Made by a program: the position numbers and the translations under genes. The notes beneath the pieces are model-generated. The model did no database searches. It was given only the letters and a program-made list of their open reading frames with translations, and was not told the origin of the DNA. A stretch of 64,000 bases of DNA from Daphnia carinata. Taxonomy: Eukaryota; Arthropoda; Branchiopoda; Diplostraca; Daphniidae. The stretch is taken from contig NC_081336.1 of NCBI RefSeq assembly GCF_022539665.2, positions 4,480,221-4,544,220 on the forward strand, in the 5' to 3' direction. Every line of letters begins with the position of its first letter. Positions within the stretch are counted from its first letter, which is position 1. Below, piece after piece: positions 1-11,996 of this stretch.

Positions 1-723
1 CGTGTTCATCCCATCCACGGGGTTGATGAATACGATTCAGAAGGTCGAAATTCTCCGTCAGTGTTTCGTCTTATCCGGATCAACTGGGCCAGGGCTCACC
101 AACAGCCCATCTCAGTACTAGAGGCGTCGGCCAATGGCAGCCGAGTAGTGACGGGTTCTCTTGATCATTGCCTCAAAGTCTGGAGACTGGAGACGTTGAC
201 GGCCCTCTACTGTTTGCATGGCCATCGTGGACCTATTACGGCGCTGTTTATCGACGCTGCCTACCCTTGCAGCGCATCGGGTAGCGGGAGTCAGGACGGA
301 ATGCTGTGCATGTGGGATCTGTCCAGCGGTACTTGTGTCTACAGTTTACAAGCTCACGACGGAAGCGTGTCTGTTCTCACCTACACTTCCTCCTATGTAA
401 TCAGCCTGGGCGCCGACGACAAACTCTGCGTGTGGGAACGGTTCCAGGGCCATCTGCTCAACTCTCTTTCATTGGCCCGTCTGGCTCTGTGCGGCAGTTT
501 GGCGATGCTTAACGACCGGTTACTCGTGACAAGTCGTCAAGGTTCGCTGGTCGTCTGGGATGTCCGAACGGGCGAATCAATTCGTGAAGTCCGTCTGGGT
601 GATGCCGACTCCAGCACCTTTGTTCGTCACGTTATGGTCGTCAGAGATAATGTCATCTGTGACTACGGTACCCAGCTGCGTATCGTCTCCTTCCCCATGA
701 TTTCCACTCACAAAGTCGAGTAA
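1..723 (+). CDS. SCAP: SCAP (SREBP cleavage-activating protein), C-terminal WD40 part, 5' truncated by window edge
   Basis: The frame is open from base 1 to a TAA at 721-723 (240 residues), with no intron visible. Four to five WD40 blades can be read, with W-D/W-R ends such as HCLKVWRLE, MLCMWDLSSG, KLCVWER and SLVVWDVRTG. The start of the first blade (AHQQPISVLEAS...VVTGSLDH) matches the vertebrate SCAP pattern AHERPISALQAS...VLTGSQDH as I recall it, which is what makes the family call. Known role: SCAP is an ER membrane sterol sensor. Its C-terminal WD40 domain holds SREBP and escorts it to the Golgi for cleavage. The sterol-sensing membrane half lies upstream of the window. An AATAAA follows the stop by about 185 bases. 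Other WD40 proteins are possible but fit less well. Confidence 0.85.
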   Translation, partial: RVHPIHGVDEYDSEGRNSPSVFRLIRINWARAHQQPISVLEASANGSRVVTGSLDHCLKVWRLETLTALYCLHGHRGPITALFIDAAYPCSASGSGSQDGMLCMWDLSSGTCVYSLQAHDGSVSVLTYTSSYVISLGADDKLCVWERFQGHLLNSLSLARLALCGSLAMLNDRLLVTSRQGSLVVWDVRTGESIREVRLGDADSSTFVRHVMVVRDNVICDYGTQLRIVSFPMISTHKVE

Positions 724-2102
724 ATTATTGTGGAAGTTCGCGTATTGTCTCTCTGTGTGTCTTTTGTTTCTCAATTAGTTCTTTCGTGGTCCTTGTTTAG
801 ACATTATTTCATTACTCTAGTGTGACATTTGTATCTTGGCTGTGTGCGTGACGACATAGAGGCTATTGAATTCTACGGACAAAAAATACCAAAACCGTTG
901 TCGGTTGAATAAACTGATTTTTTTTTTTTTTTAATTAATATTATTATTTTTGGATCGTACGTTCAATTGCCTCGTTAATCGATCTGGGCATAGGTTGGAG
1001 AAGTAGAACGTCGAATGTTCAGGAATTCCACGAGAAAGCAGTCGCTGTACATGGAAATGTGGATTGTATACATGTTTCACATCGACATCTGTTTGCCGAA
1101 TTCGGTTCCGCTAGAATCTCTCCGAACAGTTCTTTTATCTTTTACCGAATATAATCCTTCTTAGTAGTGGTGGGGACATTTTACCGATCTATAAAGCTCA
1201 CACTGTTCGGAGAAATCCGGTATTGTTTGAGAGCACAGAGAAGTATCCAACAACACCACAATGTTTTCCCTATTACTATACTTTGATTTCGGACGTGGAC
1301 CATAAAATCCAGGAATTAATTTTTCAAGTTTTATGTGTGATTCTTACACCCATTCGGGGAACCCACTATGAGCTGCTGTGAACGACTCACAGCATTTAAT
1401 GTTTTTTTGCCATCGTTTGCAATGCCATCTACTAGCGAATCGTTTTACTATGTTTGTGCAAAAACCAGCCATATCGTTACGACGTTCAGCGTCAACTGAA
1501 AATCTATGCCTCATTTAAAAAAAAAATTATATGTAGCCATACGCCAGTCAGGTCGTCTCTTTCAAGGTATTTTATTTTAATTTCATTTAATTCCCAACCG
1601 AGAAAATATCAGGAAACCTTCGTTGCTTGCCTCCAATGACCCTTCATCCAATCAAACGCGTCGTGTCCCATATCTGTGAATATGGGCCATGATGAATGTT
1701 CTAATAAAAAAAACATGTTTTGTATTACTTGTCTTATTATTTTGCAGAAGTCACTCTCATGATTATGAAGAATACAAGTAATTATAAAGGACGAACAATC
1801 TGCGAAAACCTCTATGAGATGAATCTTTGAGTCTGCCCTTACGTGATTGCTGAGGCTCTCGATCAAATAGAGTTTTGACTGTCTAGGTTGTCCAACAATG
1901 TAGATTAAAAAGATAATATTTTACATGCCAAGATAACCAACACGTCATCCACCAAACGGGAAATTCCATAATATTCAACTGCCCACAATTAAATAAATAA
2001 TTGCAAATCATTGCGCGATAGATCGGAGATTAACTGGATCCAGTCCGATTTGAAAATCACGATAAAAGATCGATGTACACAGAGACGACGATGGAGAGCG
2101 AA
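724..2102. other. Intergenic stretch between SCAP and the galactosyltransferase 3' end
   Basis: Apart from the SCAP poly(A) signal I see no supported gene. Short open frames at 1454-1639 (+) and 1609-1866 (-) have no splice partners or family likeness. The two flanking genes converge here. Confidence 0.6.
908..913 (+). terminator. poly(A) signal of SCAP
   Basis: AATAAA lies 185 bases after the SCAP stop and is followed by a T-run and AT-rich sequence. It is the first canonical hexamer downstream on this strand. Confidence 0.6.
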
Positions 2103-4550
2103 TTAGGACGATGATGGGATGCAAATGCCCATGAACGTCCGGGCGCACTTGTTGGTTGTGACGCACACCTCGCCGCTTCTCTTCATCGCTTGAGCAAAGT
2201 TCCACGTTTGTTTGACGTCAGCGGGACCCGTCGAACGCCAGGAGGCGAAATCCTCAAAGGTGCATGTGTCCAACTCTTCGCTAATTTCCTCTTCAAACAG
2301 ACTGCAAAATGACACAATCAAAGGGTTCAGAAAAAAACAAAAAACAAACAAACAAAGCTTTAATTATACACGTCAAAAACATACCTTTTATTGGGAATAA
2401 GCTCCACTTTGCCGCCGACGGCGCACAGTCCAGTCACGTAGACATCCTCCAGTGGTAAGATTGGAGTTATCTGGGCGGCCGCCAGTAAGCGCGGCACTGC
2501 CGGCCTGCCCATCAGGTAAGCTCCGCCGAGGATGAAGCGTGGGAACTCTTTCAGAGGCCAGGCTTTCTTCGACGCCTTGTGTCTCTCATCTGCGACGACA
2601 AATAAAGATCGTTAAAATACGATACCGACATGATCAAGAAAACGTTTTCCCCGTAAGCTAAACATTAAATAGGTTAACTACGCGCAGCATACAATTCATT
2701 AGTTATACCCTGTAACACAGTCAAAGGCTTCTGTTTGAAGACAAATGGTTTGTTTTGGACAGGTTTAAATTATGAATTAGTTAATTGATGATCTATAAGC
2801 ACAAGAACCCACCTGATGTCGTGTGTGGACTCATGCTGTCGATCAGGCTACCGGTAATGGTGGGCCTCGCTTTGCCCTTCTCCATCGCCTTGAGCATTGT
2901 CGCTGCGCTGACGTAGACGTCATCATCGATCTTGAGGATTTGCTCAATTTCCGGACAGTTGCGGTCGATCCAGACGAGACCGGCCAACGTTTTGAAGACG
3001 CCATTTTCTATTGGCTCTTGCACGTTGGTCTGGATCAAGTCGCGATGGGTCGTTGCCTCCTCTTCGACGGCCCGATGCAGGGTGACGTTGGCCGTTTGAC
3101 CAATTATGAAAACAACGTCGACTTTGCCGCCAACCAGCTGATGCAAATCTTTGATCCACGTGTCGCGAGCCGCCTGTCGTTCCTCAGTGTGCGCAGCCGA
3201 TGAAACGGCCATAATCAAGTAGGTGGCGTTGGAGCGGCACGTGTCCACCGTTTCCATCGTGAACTGAAATCCAATGTCGACGACAACTTTGCCAGACGGG
3301 ATGGAATAAGGTGAGGACATCTTCGATTTGAGCGTCGGCAATTTTCTGCTGGTCACCTTGACATAATTGCGATAAATCGTATTGGATTGGTCAGCCGAAA
3401 CTGCCGGCTGAGCGGCGGCAGCTCCGGCGTTGAGCAGCGCCGACGCCAGCTGGCCGTTGGACAACAATTGGCTCAACAAGTTGAAGCCACCGCCATTAGT
3501 TTCGCCGGAAACGGGCGCAGTTTGTTGTTGCAGTTGTTGTTGCATTGTCATCATCTTGCCAGCCAGTCCGAGAATCACCTTCGGATCGAGTTTCTGACTA
3601 GCCACAGCGCCTTTAAGTAAGCCCAAGGCCGATTTGGCCATTTGAGGATCAAATCCGGCTTTGGATAGTTTGGCGCTCTGCCACATCAACTGGGAAGCCA
3701 TTTCCAGCATGCGCATGTCCGGACTGGATGCCTTATTAGCTGCAATCGACGAAGGATCGGCCAGCCCGTTGGTTAGCATTTGTAAGCCCATTTGAGCTAG
3801 ATTAGCGTACTGGGATTTGGCTGGATCCTCGACATCGTTAACGGCTGATGACGAGACTGGCTCATTATTGTTGGCGACAGCTTGTTGCTGGCTGCGGCCC
3901 ACCACTTCATTGGTTGACTGTTGTTGTTGTTGTGGCTTGAGCTGGGCTGGTCCCCGTTGGTTTTTCATGTTGTTAAAGGCATTGGCCAAAAGATTTAGTC
4001 CGAGTTTGGCGACGGGATCGTTGGGGTCTGCAGACAACTTCTTGGCGGCCATGGCCATCAAATCCATGGCTGGTTTCTTGTTGGTCATCAGGTGGTCGAG
4101 GGCTTTTTTGGCGGCGTCACCCATGACGGCCTTGGCTTTGCTGATAGACGGGTTAAGGAATGCGTCGTCTGCCCGCTCCGCCTCTTGACCCACTGGCACT
4201 GACCGTTGACCAAGGTTAAAGTCAGGCCCGACCGTAGCCGCGCTCCCGGCGTCTGCCAGCACTATAGGGTCGTCTACGTGTCGCGGCCGAACGGCCTGTT
4301 GGACGACGGCAGCCAATTCTAACGGGTGATTATGCCCATCCTGTTGCTCCGATGACGAAACGGGACTGTTGCTGCTGCTGCCCGTATTGGTCGTGACCAC
4401 CGCCTGACTGTGGAGTCCGTTGAGGTAGAAAGAGAAGAGAAAGAGTTGCATGAGGGCCAGCGTGATGACGAGGCCGACGACGCGATTGCGGAAGACGCTG
4501 CTGAAACAGTAATTGGCGTTACACCGATACATGACTTCACCGAAAGGCAT
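2103..4550 (-). CDS. GT31 beta-1,3-galactosyltransferase-like type II membrane protein with long Q-rich stem
   Basis: Three exons on the minus strand: 4550-2813, 2589-2385, 2301-2103; phases close to 713 residues. The ATG at 4550 (MPFGEVMYRC) is chosen because the open frame upstream begins only with GTG. Residues about 23-45 form one membrane anchor (VVGLVITLALMQLFLFSFYL), giving a Golgi type II topology. A stem of roughly 370 residues follows, rich in Q, A, N and S and containing CAG/CAA-type runs. The catalytic part then carries the GT31 hallmarks: RQAARDTW, the metal-binding KIDDDVYV, GGAYLMG and PLEDVYVTGLC. Known role: UDP-sugar dependent transfer of galactose or a related sugar to glycoproteins or glycolipids in the Golgi. 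The acceptor cannot be told from sequence. The stem is much longer than in typical family members (about 320-400 residues in total). Confidence 0.85.
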
Positions 4551-4753
4551 CCTCTGATCGAAGTGGGCCAACGTTCGTCTCCACGAACGTGACCGGTATT
4601 TTTTCTCCTCGTCTCTCACTTTTGGTCCGGGGGGTGATTGTTTTGCCTGCCCGTCTTTGGGCTTCTTCTTCTTCTTTTTATTCTTTTCTTTTCTTTGTCT
4701 TATTCTTTCTTATTCGTTTGTATTTTGATTATTGTTTACTGCAGTTCCCCTTT

Positions 4754-4778
4754 TGTGTGTGTGTGTGTGTGTGTGTGT
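4754..4778. repeat. (TG)n microsatellite
   Basis: An uninterrupted TG run of 25 bases, directly upstream of the galactosyltransferase start region. Confidence 0.95.
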
Positions 4779-6404
4779 TGTGAACAACGCTGCTTTAGAC
4801 AACAAAAAAAGAATATCCGTTAAGAAAGATGGATTCAGTTAGATTGTTGCTATTCGCTGTCGGTCTGCCCACCAACGCAAATTGACGATAGAGTACAGGC
4901 AACACTCACAACCCGCAACAGAAGAGGGACAGACTCAAGGAAGGGGAATTACACGGTACACACTCACACACCCCCACACGCAGGCACAGATGTGTTCGTT
5001 GTTTGCTTGGCCGTCGTCACGATATTGTTTTAAAAATCGCGAAAAAGATTTTTTTTTTAAACAAACAAAAACAAAAATAGATAAATAAATAAATAAAAAA
5101 AACTGGGCAAATGGAGGACAACGGCGGAAGAGTAAAAAAAAAAACAAAAAAAAAAACAAAGATGGGTGAAGATCGATATCGATCGTTCGGGATCGAACTG
5201 CTCGAAGTGGCGCACGTAGTCCAAAAGAAAGAAGAAGAAAAGAAAGACAGTAATGGAACACACACGAGAGCCCAAACACGGCAACTGTAAACGGACAAAC
5301 GGTGTCGACACCAGGAACTAGTTGTCTTCCTCGAATGGAAAACACTAGTCAACTCGGTTGGGCGGTTAGCACACACACACACGGCGCTCAATCCAGACAC
5401 CCGGAATTATGAGCGACACTGACGGTGTGTGCGCTAGTCTCACTGACACTGGCCGAAATCAACCAATCAAACAGCGCTAATATGATGACGACCGAGTTAT
5501 ATATCTGCCACTGGAAAAACCACACACGCAGCCATACACGCAGAGGTTAGTATACCAATCAAAAGAGTTCACCACGGTGGAGGAGCCGCCGAGCTGTTGT
5601 TGTTGTGGCCCCAGTTGAGAAACGAATAGAAATAAAAACTGGGAAAAGCCAAAAGCCTCTGTGCATACAGCGAGAAAGAGTCAATGAGACTTCAGAATTT
5701 TTTTTTTCCGAGAGAAAAGAACAAAAAAAAAGAAAGAAAGAGGAAATAAATAGCGAAAAAAAGAAGAAGGAGAAGAAGAAGAAGAAGAAAACACTTGACA
5801 ACCCAACACAAATACCCCGTTTCAAGCGTAAAATAATGCGACTCGAACCACCTGTTGGGGGGCAGTGCCTCAAGAGGCACACCCACTCTTTCTTCCATAT
5901 TTGCTCTTCGAGTCCGCGGAAAAAAAAAAGCTGTGAGTGACTCTCTTTGCTTTGTATTGCGTCTTGTACTTTTCGAATGAGCCACGGCATAAATGTCGGT
6001 GTTCTCCCGAAGCGTTCGGTCCTTTGTATTTCCAAAAAATAATTAAAAAAAACGACAACCGGACACAATGTCCCACCTCCAATTGGCAAGTGGGTGCAAA
6101 TATTTTTCATGTTTATTTTCGGACTTTGAAGGTGCGGTTACGTTTTGTTAGACTCTTCCCCAGCGCGCAACCAAACCCTGCGGACCCGACGTAAAAAAAA
6201 AATTAAAAAAGAAAAACGAACGGAGCCGCTTCCCATCGGACTTGGCGCGCACAGCCATTTGTGCCTGGTCAATGCCCGCTAGTTGCTCTTTTCGACAAAA
6301 AACTCCACCGCCCCAGCTCAAGATTCCAAGACGCATCAGGTAATAGTAGTATAGTAGCCTATGGTGTTTTTTTTTTTTGTTAGTGTATATCTTTGCAGTT
6401 GTAG

Positions 6405-6830
6405 GATGAAGAAGAAAGAAAGAAAAAAAAAAGGCAAAGGGGGAGGCGAAGAATCAAAAGAAAGAAAAAAAAAAAAAAAAAAATGGTGAACGTCAAGGCA
6501 GAAAGGTGAGGAAGAGAGAAAATGATAAAAAAAAGGGGAACAGACAAGAGAAATGCAATGGAATGGGCAGAAAAAGGGAGGAGCCGCCAGGTAAAGCAAT
6601 CTTATGTATCCAATAGCACAGAAGGCGGAAGAAATAAGCAACGAAGGGGTCGCCATGAACTCTTAACAATCTGATGGAAGATTCGGAATGAGATGAAAAA
6701 TGACGTAGAAAAGAAAAGAAAAAAAAAAAGGAGGATGAAAAGAAGGTGAGGAATAAGAAACTGAACTAAGAATTCTTTCTTTAAGGGAGAGGCAGGTAAA
6801 AGAAAGGAAGAGAGGGAGATGAACCGTTAT
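6405..6830 (+). repeat. Strand-asymmetric purine tract
   Basis: About 425 bases in which the plus strand is overwhelmingly A and G, with long A-runs, GAA/GGA blocks and few pyrimidines. A similar shorter tract lies at about 5695-5790. Such polypurine-polypyrimidine DNA can adopt triplex (H-DNA) structure. No coding content is evident. Confidence 0.8.
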
Positions 6831-7009
6831 TCGACTACCTGTTTGTGAAGGCCAAATTGTTAGCCAGTCAGGGAAAGATATCCATTGAGTTGGCCCGTCA
6901 GCTGGCACGTATTCAGTACGTGCACATATACGCCATCAGCCGCGGGCTTTGTACCGTTAATTCCGTGTCTCTGGTTTATAGGTTCCGCCGATCCCAAACC
7001 GGCCACTAG
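6818..7009 (+). other. Orphan coding-like open frame (64 codons), unassigned
   Basis: Reading from GAT at 6818 gives a frame ending in TAG at 7007-7009, with balanced, protein-like composition (for example KAKLLASQGKISIELARQLA). It emerges from the purine tract. No start codon, certain splice site or family match was found. It could be a decayed exon or chance. Confidence 0.2.
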
Positions 7010-7715
7010 CCGAATCACATCCTTAAGCATTTAACACAAACAGACAGTGACACCATCAAACGTACAACTTGACGAACCCCCCCCCCCTTCAGATGTAACA
7101 TATCCCCTATTATTTATACTGCCGTGCTCGTATGAACCTAACATAGAAACAAACAAACACAGTCACACACACACACACTAAAAGGTAATTCCTCTTGAGT
7201 TGGCTGCTGGCATGTCAAAGGCACAACAGCCATCGTCGGTCGCATTGAAAATCCTTTGACTGAATGCTTGTAGTTGAGGCCAAAGTCGACAGTAATGACA
7301 CGCCATACTGTCAACAACATTCGGGCGAATCGTGAATGCCGATATACAAGTGGCGTTGCACGCTAACCGCAGGATTAAAACTGTCCATAAAGAGCAGTTT
7401 AGCGTCGCTTTGTATCCGATGGGCCATTATCTCGTTGCATTCACCATCCGCCTGCAAATGATTATTGACACAGTAGCGCACTGGCTCTATTCATCAGTTG
7501 CTATTAAAGTGCTTTTATCTCTTGCAACTTGCGTTCGTTGGGCTGGCGATGGCAGCGCCCCCCACCCGCCTTTTTATTCTTTTAAATCTCATCTAAAACA
7601 CTGACATGCTCTCTAAAAAACCGCATCACTCTTTTTGCATGGCTTCCTACTCATACACCCTCTCCTCTTACGCCCTTTTCACATCCCCCTTCATGCTCTT
7701 CTATCTCTTCTTTTT

Positions 7716-7734
7716 ATGTGTGTGTGTGTGTGTG
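7716..7734. repeat. (TG)n microsatellite
   Basis: A TG run of about 19 bases. A matching CA run lies at about 7163-7178. Confidence 0.9.
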
Positions 7735-7790
7735 CTGGCTCTTGTGCGAAAAGAGAAATTCAGTGCTGCTTCAGTAGCCCTGTAGCTCAC

Positions 7791-7933
7791 GCCCGCTGAA
7801 GATGGAACAAAAAATCAATAACGCTCTCTTGATTGAGCTGCGAGTCGAGCAGCGTGTAATTGACGGACAGTTTGATTTCTTGAAAATCATACAGTGCGTT
7901 CGTAACCGTCGCTTCGCCCCCATTCTCTGTCGG
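7791..7933 (-). pseudogene. Orphan exon-like segment with both splice sites, unassigned
   Basis: On the minus strand a TAG acceptor precedes 7933 and a consensus donor GTGAGC follows 7791. Between them 143 bases are open in one frame and read as ordinary protein (for example ALYDFQEIKLSVNYTLLD). Read on without splicing, the frame stops at TGA (7787). I found no partner exon in either direction within the gene-free region. The options are a stray duplicated exon, a relic, or a member of a gene I failed to see. The composition reminds me of long lipid-transfer (VPS13-type) proteins, but that is only an impression. Confidence 0.3.
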
Positions 7934-8536
7934 CTAGTAATCCGAAACCGAGATGAAGATTTCTTTGCATATTGACTAAAGAAAATGTTGAAATCTATGC
8001 CGCAAATCGTAAGACTGATACGCAAAGCGTAGCGAGAAGGAAACTTTCTCTTTTTATTTCATCATCTTCTGCTTCCGTTTTGCCGGCACGTTAATCGATT
8101 GCAAATGATTGTTTTCGATAAGAGATATTTTTCCTTGTCGACTGTCACGAGCATTCGTTGCGGAACGACGGGAGAATAAAGAGATGAAGTCGAAGAAAAC
8201 AGTTGAAGGAATGGCAAGATTATTTTTGATTTATTTCTTTTTAAATAATAGAAACCTTATTTTTCAAAGTTTCACCCCGCAAAATAGAAGGGATGAAATG
8301 ACGGGGCTCGTACACCGTCGATAAGCGATTTGGGTCGATCGATTGCAGTTGGCAAATGCACGAATATATACAAATAAAAAAACAAACAAAAAAAAAACAG
8401 CAATCTCATTAAGAATGCAGTCATGAGGGGCACCAGAGAAGAAAGTTTACATCGAAAAGCTCCAGCGTATCGTTCTTCGTGGAAACGCAGAGTACGCTCT
8501 TAAATGACATGGTTATAGAATTTTTTTTAGAGAAAA

Positions 8537-8560
<24 letters not shown>
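8537..8560. repeat. (AG)n microsatellite
   Basis: An AG run of 24 bases followed by ACAGACAGAG. A second AG run lies at 11900-11918, about 80 bases before the synaptotagmin-17-like ATG. Confidence 0.9.
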
Positions 8561-8569
<9 letters not shown>

Positions 8570-11500
8570 GAGCTTATGGCTGCGCAATATGTTGCGTATC
8601 TGTGGGGTCCACGTCGCAGCCGTCGAAGAAAGACGAACTTGCAACTTGTTCGTGTAAAACGAAAGAAGAGGGGGGAGATTCTTCTTGAGTCGACGCGACT
8701 GCGTGGCGAAACCTGCGCAATCGGTCCATCTTCTCGTGAGTTGGCGTCAAGATCCTTCCATACCACCTACCTCCCTATATTCTTGTCCTCTTTGGCTGTG
8801 TACCCTTCTTATCCTCACCCACCCCTTCACGTATTCTCTGATATACATGGCCGACACTCCCGACGCTTTTGCCGCTCCGACGTCACTCAACTATTTCGCC
8901 TGGCATCTTCCATCACCTTTCCCCTTACTAGACTGACGGCAACCTGATGATCGCGACGATCAGCCATTCGTTACCGAACCTCGTTGCACGATGGATGGTG
9001 TCTTCCGATATTGCTTCCATTAAAACCCAAGGTAAGCCAAAAAAATAAAGAAACAATTGAGTTCCCATCTATTTGTAATGAGGTTTTCTTCAAACAAAGG
9101 GATAAATAGGCAGCAAATAATGAAGTAGTCCACCGCTCCCATCAACCCACTATTCTTCCAATTCAACAACTATACCGTTCACATTTCCAAGGTTAGCGAA
9201 TCATTAATTAAGGACGTCTGTGTCTATACTACGCGTGTTATTGCCTGTGGAAACGGGGATCGTTATTTTCAAACCGATCGAGGACATTGCCGTTCAATTT
9301 TCATACCGTCTTTTTTAGGCTACTAGTTAAACTAAACACGTAAAATTGGTGTCGCAGTTAACCGAATTTATCGACAGCGTGCCTGCTATAACGATTGTTA
9401 GCAGCTGGGCGCACGCATTTCGATCCCGGAGCAAGCCTTCATTGCTGCGAGGGGGGGTGTAACAATCTTTACAACAGACACGAACTTTCTCTATACCTTT
9501 TGCGTTTGGTGGGGCCGGCGAAACATTGCAGCGGAAACAGGCTGCTGCCTGTTGGCCACCATCTGCTGACGACCGCGCCGTCCCCCTACTTAGGATTACA
9601 TCACAGCTTTACAGTTGATTTGATTAAAATTTGATGCCGTTTCCTGCTGAATAGAAGACCCCCTGTCGCAGAGACTCTCGGCCCAGATGGGATACACACA
9701 CCTATTATTTAGTCTCCTATAAATCAAGGGGTAAAGATTGGCCGTCAAGTGACAGCTAGGAGCTCGCACGTATCGATTATTATCGGAGAAAGTTTGCGAG
9801 CGCAACAAAGAGGAGCGCAGTGTGTGCGCTGTGCTTACCCCGTTTCCTTTCAATCGTTGTTTGACTATTAGGGCTCTGATCCTCATTTCGGCTATTGTTT
9901 TCTGCGTTATAGCTGCGATGGATGGCCGATTTTTCTTCATTGTCGCGTTTCGTCGTGTAAAAAGCTCCGGATTACACACGTCCTTTTACTTTCAATGTGA
10001 AGCTTATTCACGAAATAGCCTAATCGGGATAATTTGAAAACTGCGTGACCACGTCACAATAGACGCGCAACAAGGGGCTGACCTATAGATTTATATTAAG
10101 GCGCTTGGCGTGATGAACGATGTTGCGCAGTATATACACACAAAAAGGCTATCGACTGTTTTCGCGGAAGAGAAATGTGAAAAAAAAAAAAATGAGTAAA
10201 TAAATATTTTTTTATTTGAACGATGGCAGTTTTCGCGGAATTTCTTTCCTAATCGAAACTCGTCAGCTAGTTTGCGTAGTCTACTTCAAACGCATGTTGA
10301 ACAAGAAACCCGTTTGCGAGTGCACGAGACTGTGCGATTCTTCATCTTTGTCGGGGTCCACTTAATTATAGAAGTTGTGAAATGGAAGAAACGAAAAATA
10401 CCAGTTTCCCTCCTTTGCCATTTTCGTCTCCGTAATCAATTAGCAAAACGAGCCGGCCTACCGGTAGAAACCGTACATAGCTTTTAAAACGGCCCGCCCG
10501 TCAAACTCGCGATCCAAGTATGACGGCCGGGTACACCGTAATCCTTATGCTGAGTGAACTTCACTACGCTGCGCGAAGGTATAATGCCTCCTACTCTCGT
10601 TCGCACCACATAGCGTGAGAAATAAAATTGTTTTTATTGTTCAATCAAACGTAAACGCACCGGCAACGGGTCAATTTATTTGCTGTTTTCGCAAATTGAA
10701 GACATGTACTGTCGACGTCATCCATTGAAAAAAAAAATCGTATCGCTTTTGTGCACCCGAATGCCGACCACAACGTTTCACTTGCGATTTCCAATCGTTT
10801 ACGCAAAATTGGCTATCGATTTTATTTTTGCCAACAACAGATCTCCGTTTCTGTTGTTGATAAGCCAAGGACTTTTGCAACGTCACGTCAACAAGGGCTC
10901 ATAGAATGGTGGGATGCAAGTGACCTATATAGGTCTATTGTAGACAGGAGATGCCACCAATTTTAGCGGCCCCAATTCAATGGGAGCATTCGATTGTGTG
11001 TCCTCGCAGGCCTATTGCAACCTGCACGTAACGCAGCATGTCCTTTATCACTTACATCTATTATGTACACGCTCGAATACGTCTTCCAGTCGAGTGATTT
11101 ATTGCCTTGACGCACATATAAATCTCTCAATCATTCGTATACTGTGGATGTGTTCCCAAAAAGTAGACTATTTGCAAGAATGGCAAAGTTGTGAGATATG
11201 ACTTGACTAGGTATTGCAACCGCTGTTATACGCCCACAGCGATTTGGCATCATAAACCTGGATTGCGGTTCCAAGTGTTTTCATAAAACACTGTCTTTTC
11301 TGCCATTGATTAATTGATATATATTAAGGTGTTTTTTCTCAGCTTTGAGGCTTTGTTAATTGGTTTCGAACTTGAGTTCTCCTTCCACGAAACTTCCCTT
11401 TATCTCGTCGTTGTGATGTAATGATGACAAAGCCTCAAGAAGGTCATACATTTGACTTTTGTTGATGAATTTTCTTCATTTTTAATCCATTTTTTTTAAT

Positions 11501-11996
11501 GAGTCGTTCAGTAAGCCATGAACGTACGGTAGAAAACAGTTCTGCTCTCAAAATTTTTTTCCACTTGGCTCTTAAAAGTTAGGATTTGTAATTCAATTTC
11601 AAGAATTAAAAAAATAAAGCGAAACACATGCGACCCTACGATCTATAACTTTCTCACTCAGCCATCCAAAGTGCTTATTGCGCAAAGGGCGGGTCCACTG
11701 TTAACAGTCTGTTACGTAACACATTCACCTTTCAGCCTCGTAATCCATAAACTGTACACAGCACTAGATTTTTTTTTTCTGCTTTGCTATTACGTATTCG
11801 TCATGACCGCCTAAGCATGAGACTGTAACGTGAAACGTGCAAACCACTATGCACGGAATGCATGTCACTCCACTCCCATTACTATAATGACAGATTAGAA
11901 GAGAGAGAGAGAGAGAGAACGAAGACCAGTGAACCATCGAGTGAAACAAGAGGAGGCAGAAATCAAGCGAGCGGGCTCGTGAGCACGTAGAGGCTG

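Larger units (their letters stand above)
4551..11996. other. 7.4 kb low-complexity, repeat-rich region without a confirmed gene
   Basis: The 5' region of the galactosyltransferase leads into simple-sequence DNA: GT, CA, GA, A-rich and purine-only tracts. No open frame with family likeness and several splice-linked exons was found. Two isolated coding-like islands (6818-7009 and 7791-7933) are listed separately. The right end probably holds promoter or 5' UTR sequence of the synaptotagmin-17-like gene, but I cannot place it. Confidence 0.5.

Noticed and set aside
4935-5400. Overlapping minus-strand frames rich in F, L, S and C
   Set aside because: These are translations of A-rich and purine tracts read on the complement, not genes.
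9596-9979. 127-codon minus-strand frame in the gene desert
   Set aside because: Composition is uneven, there is no splice partner and no motif, and it is flanked by simple repeats. Treated as chance.
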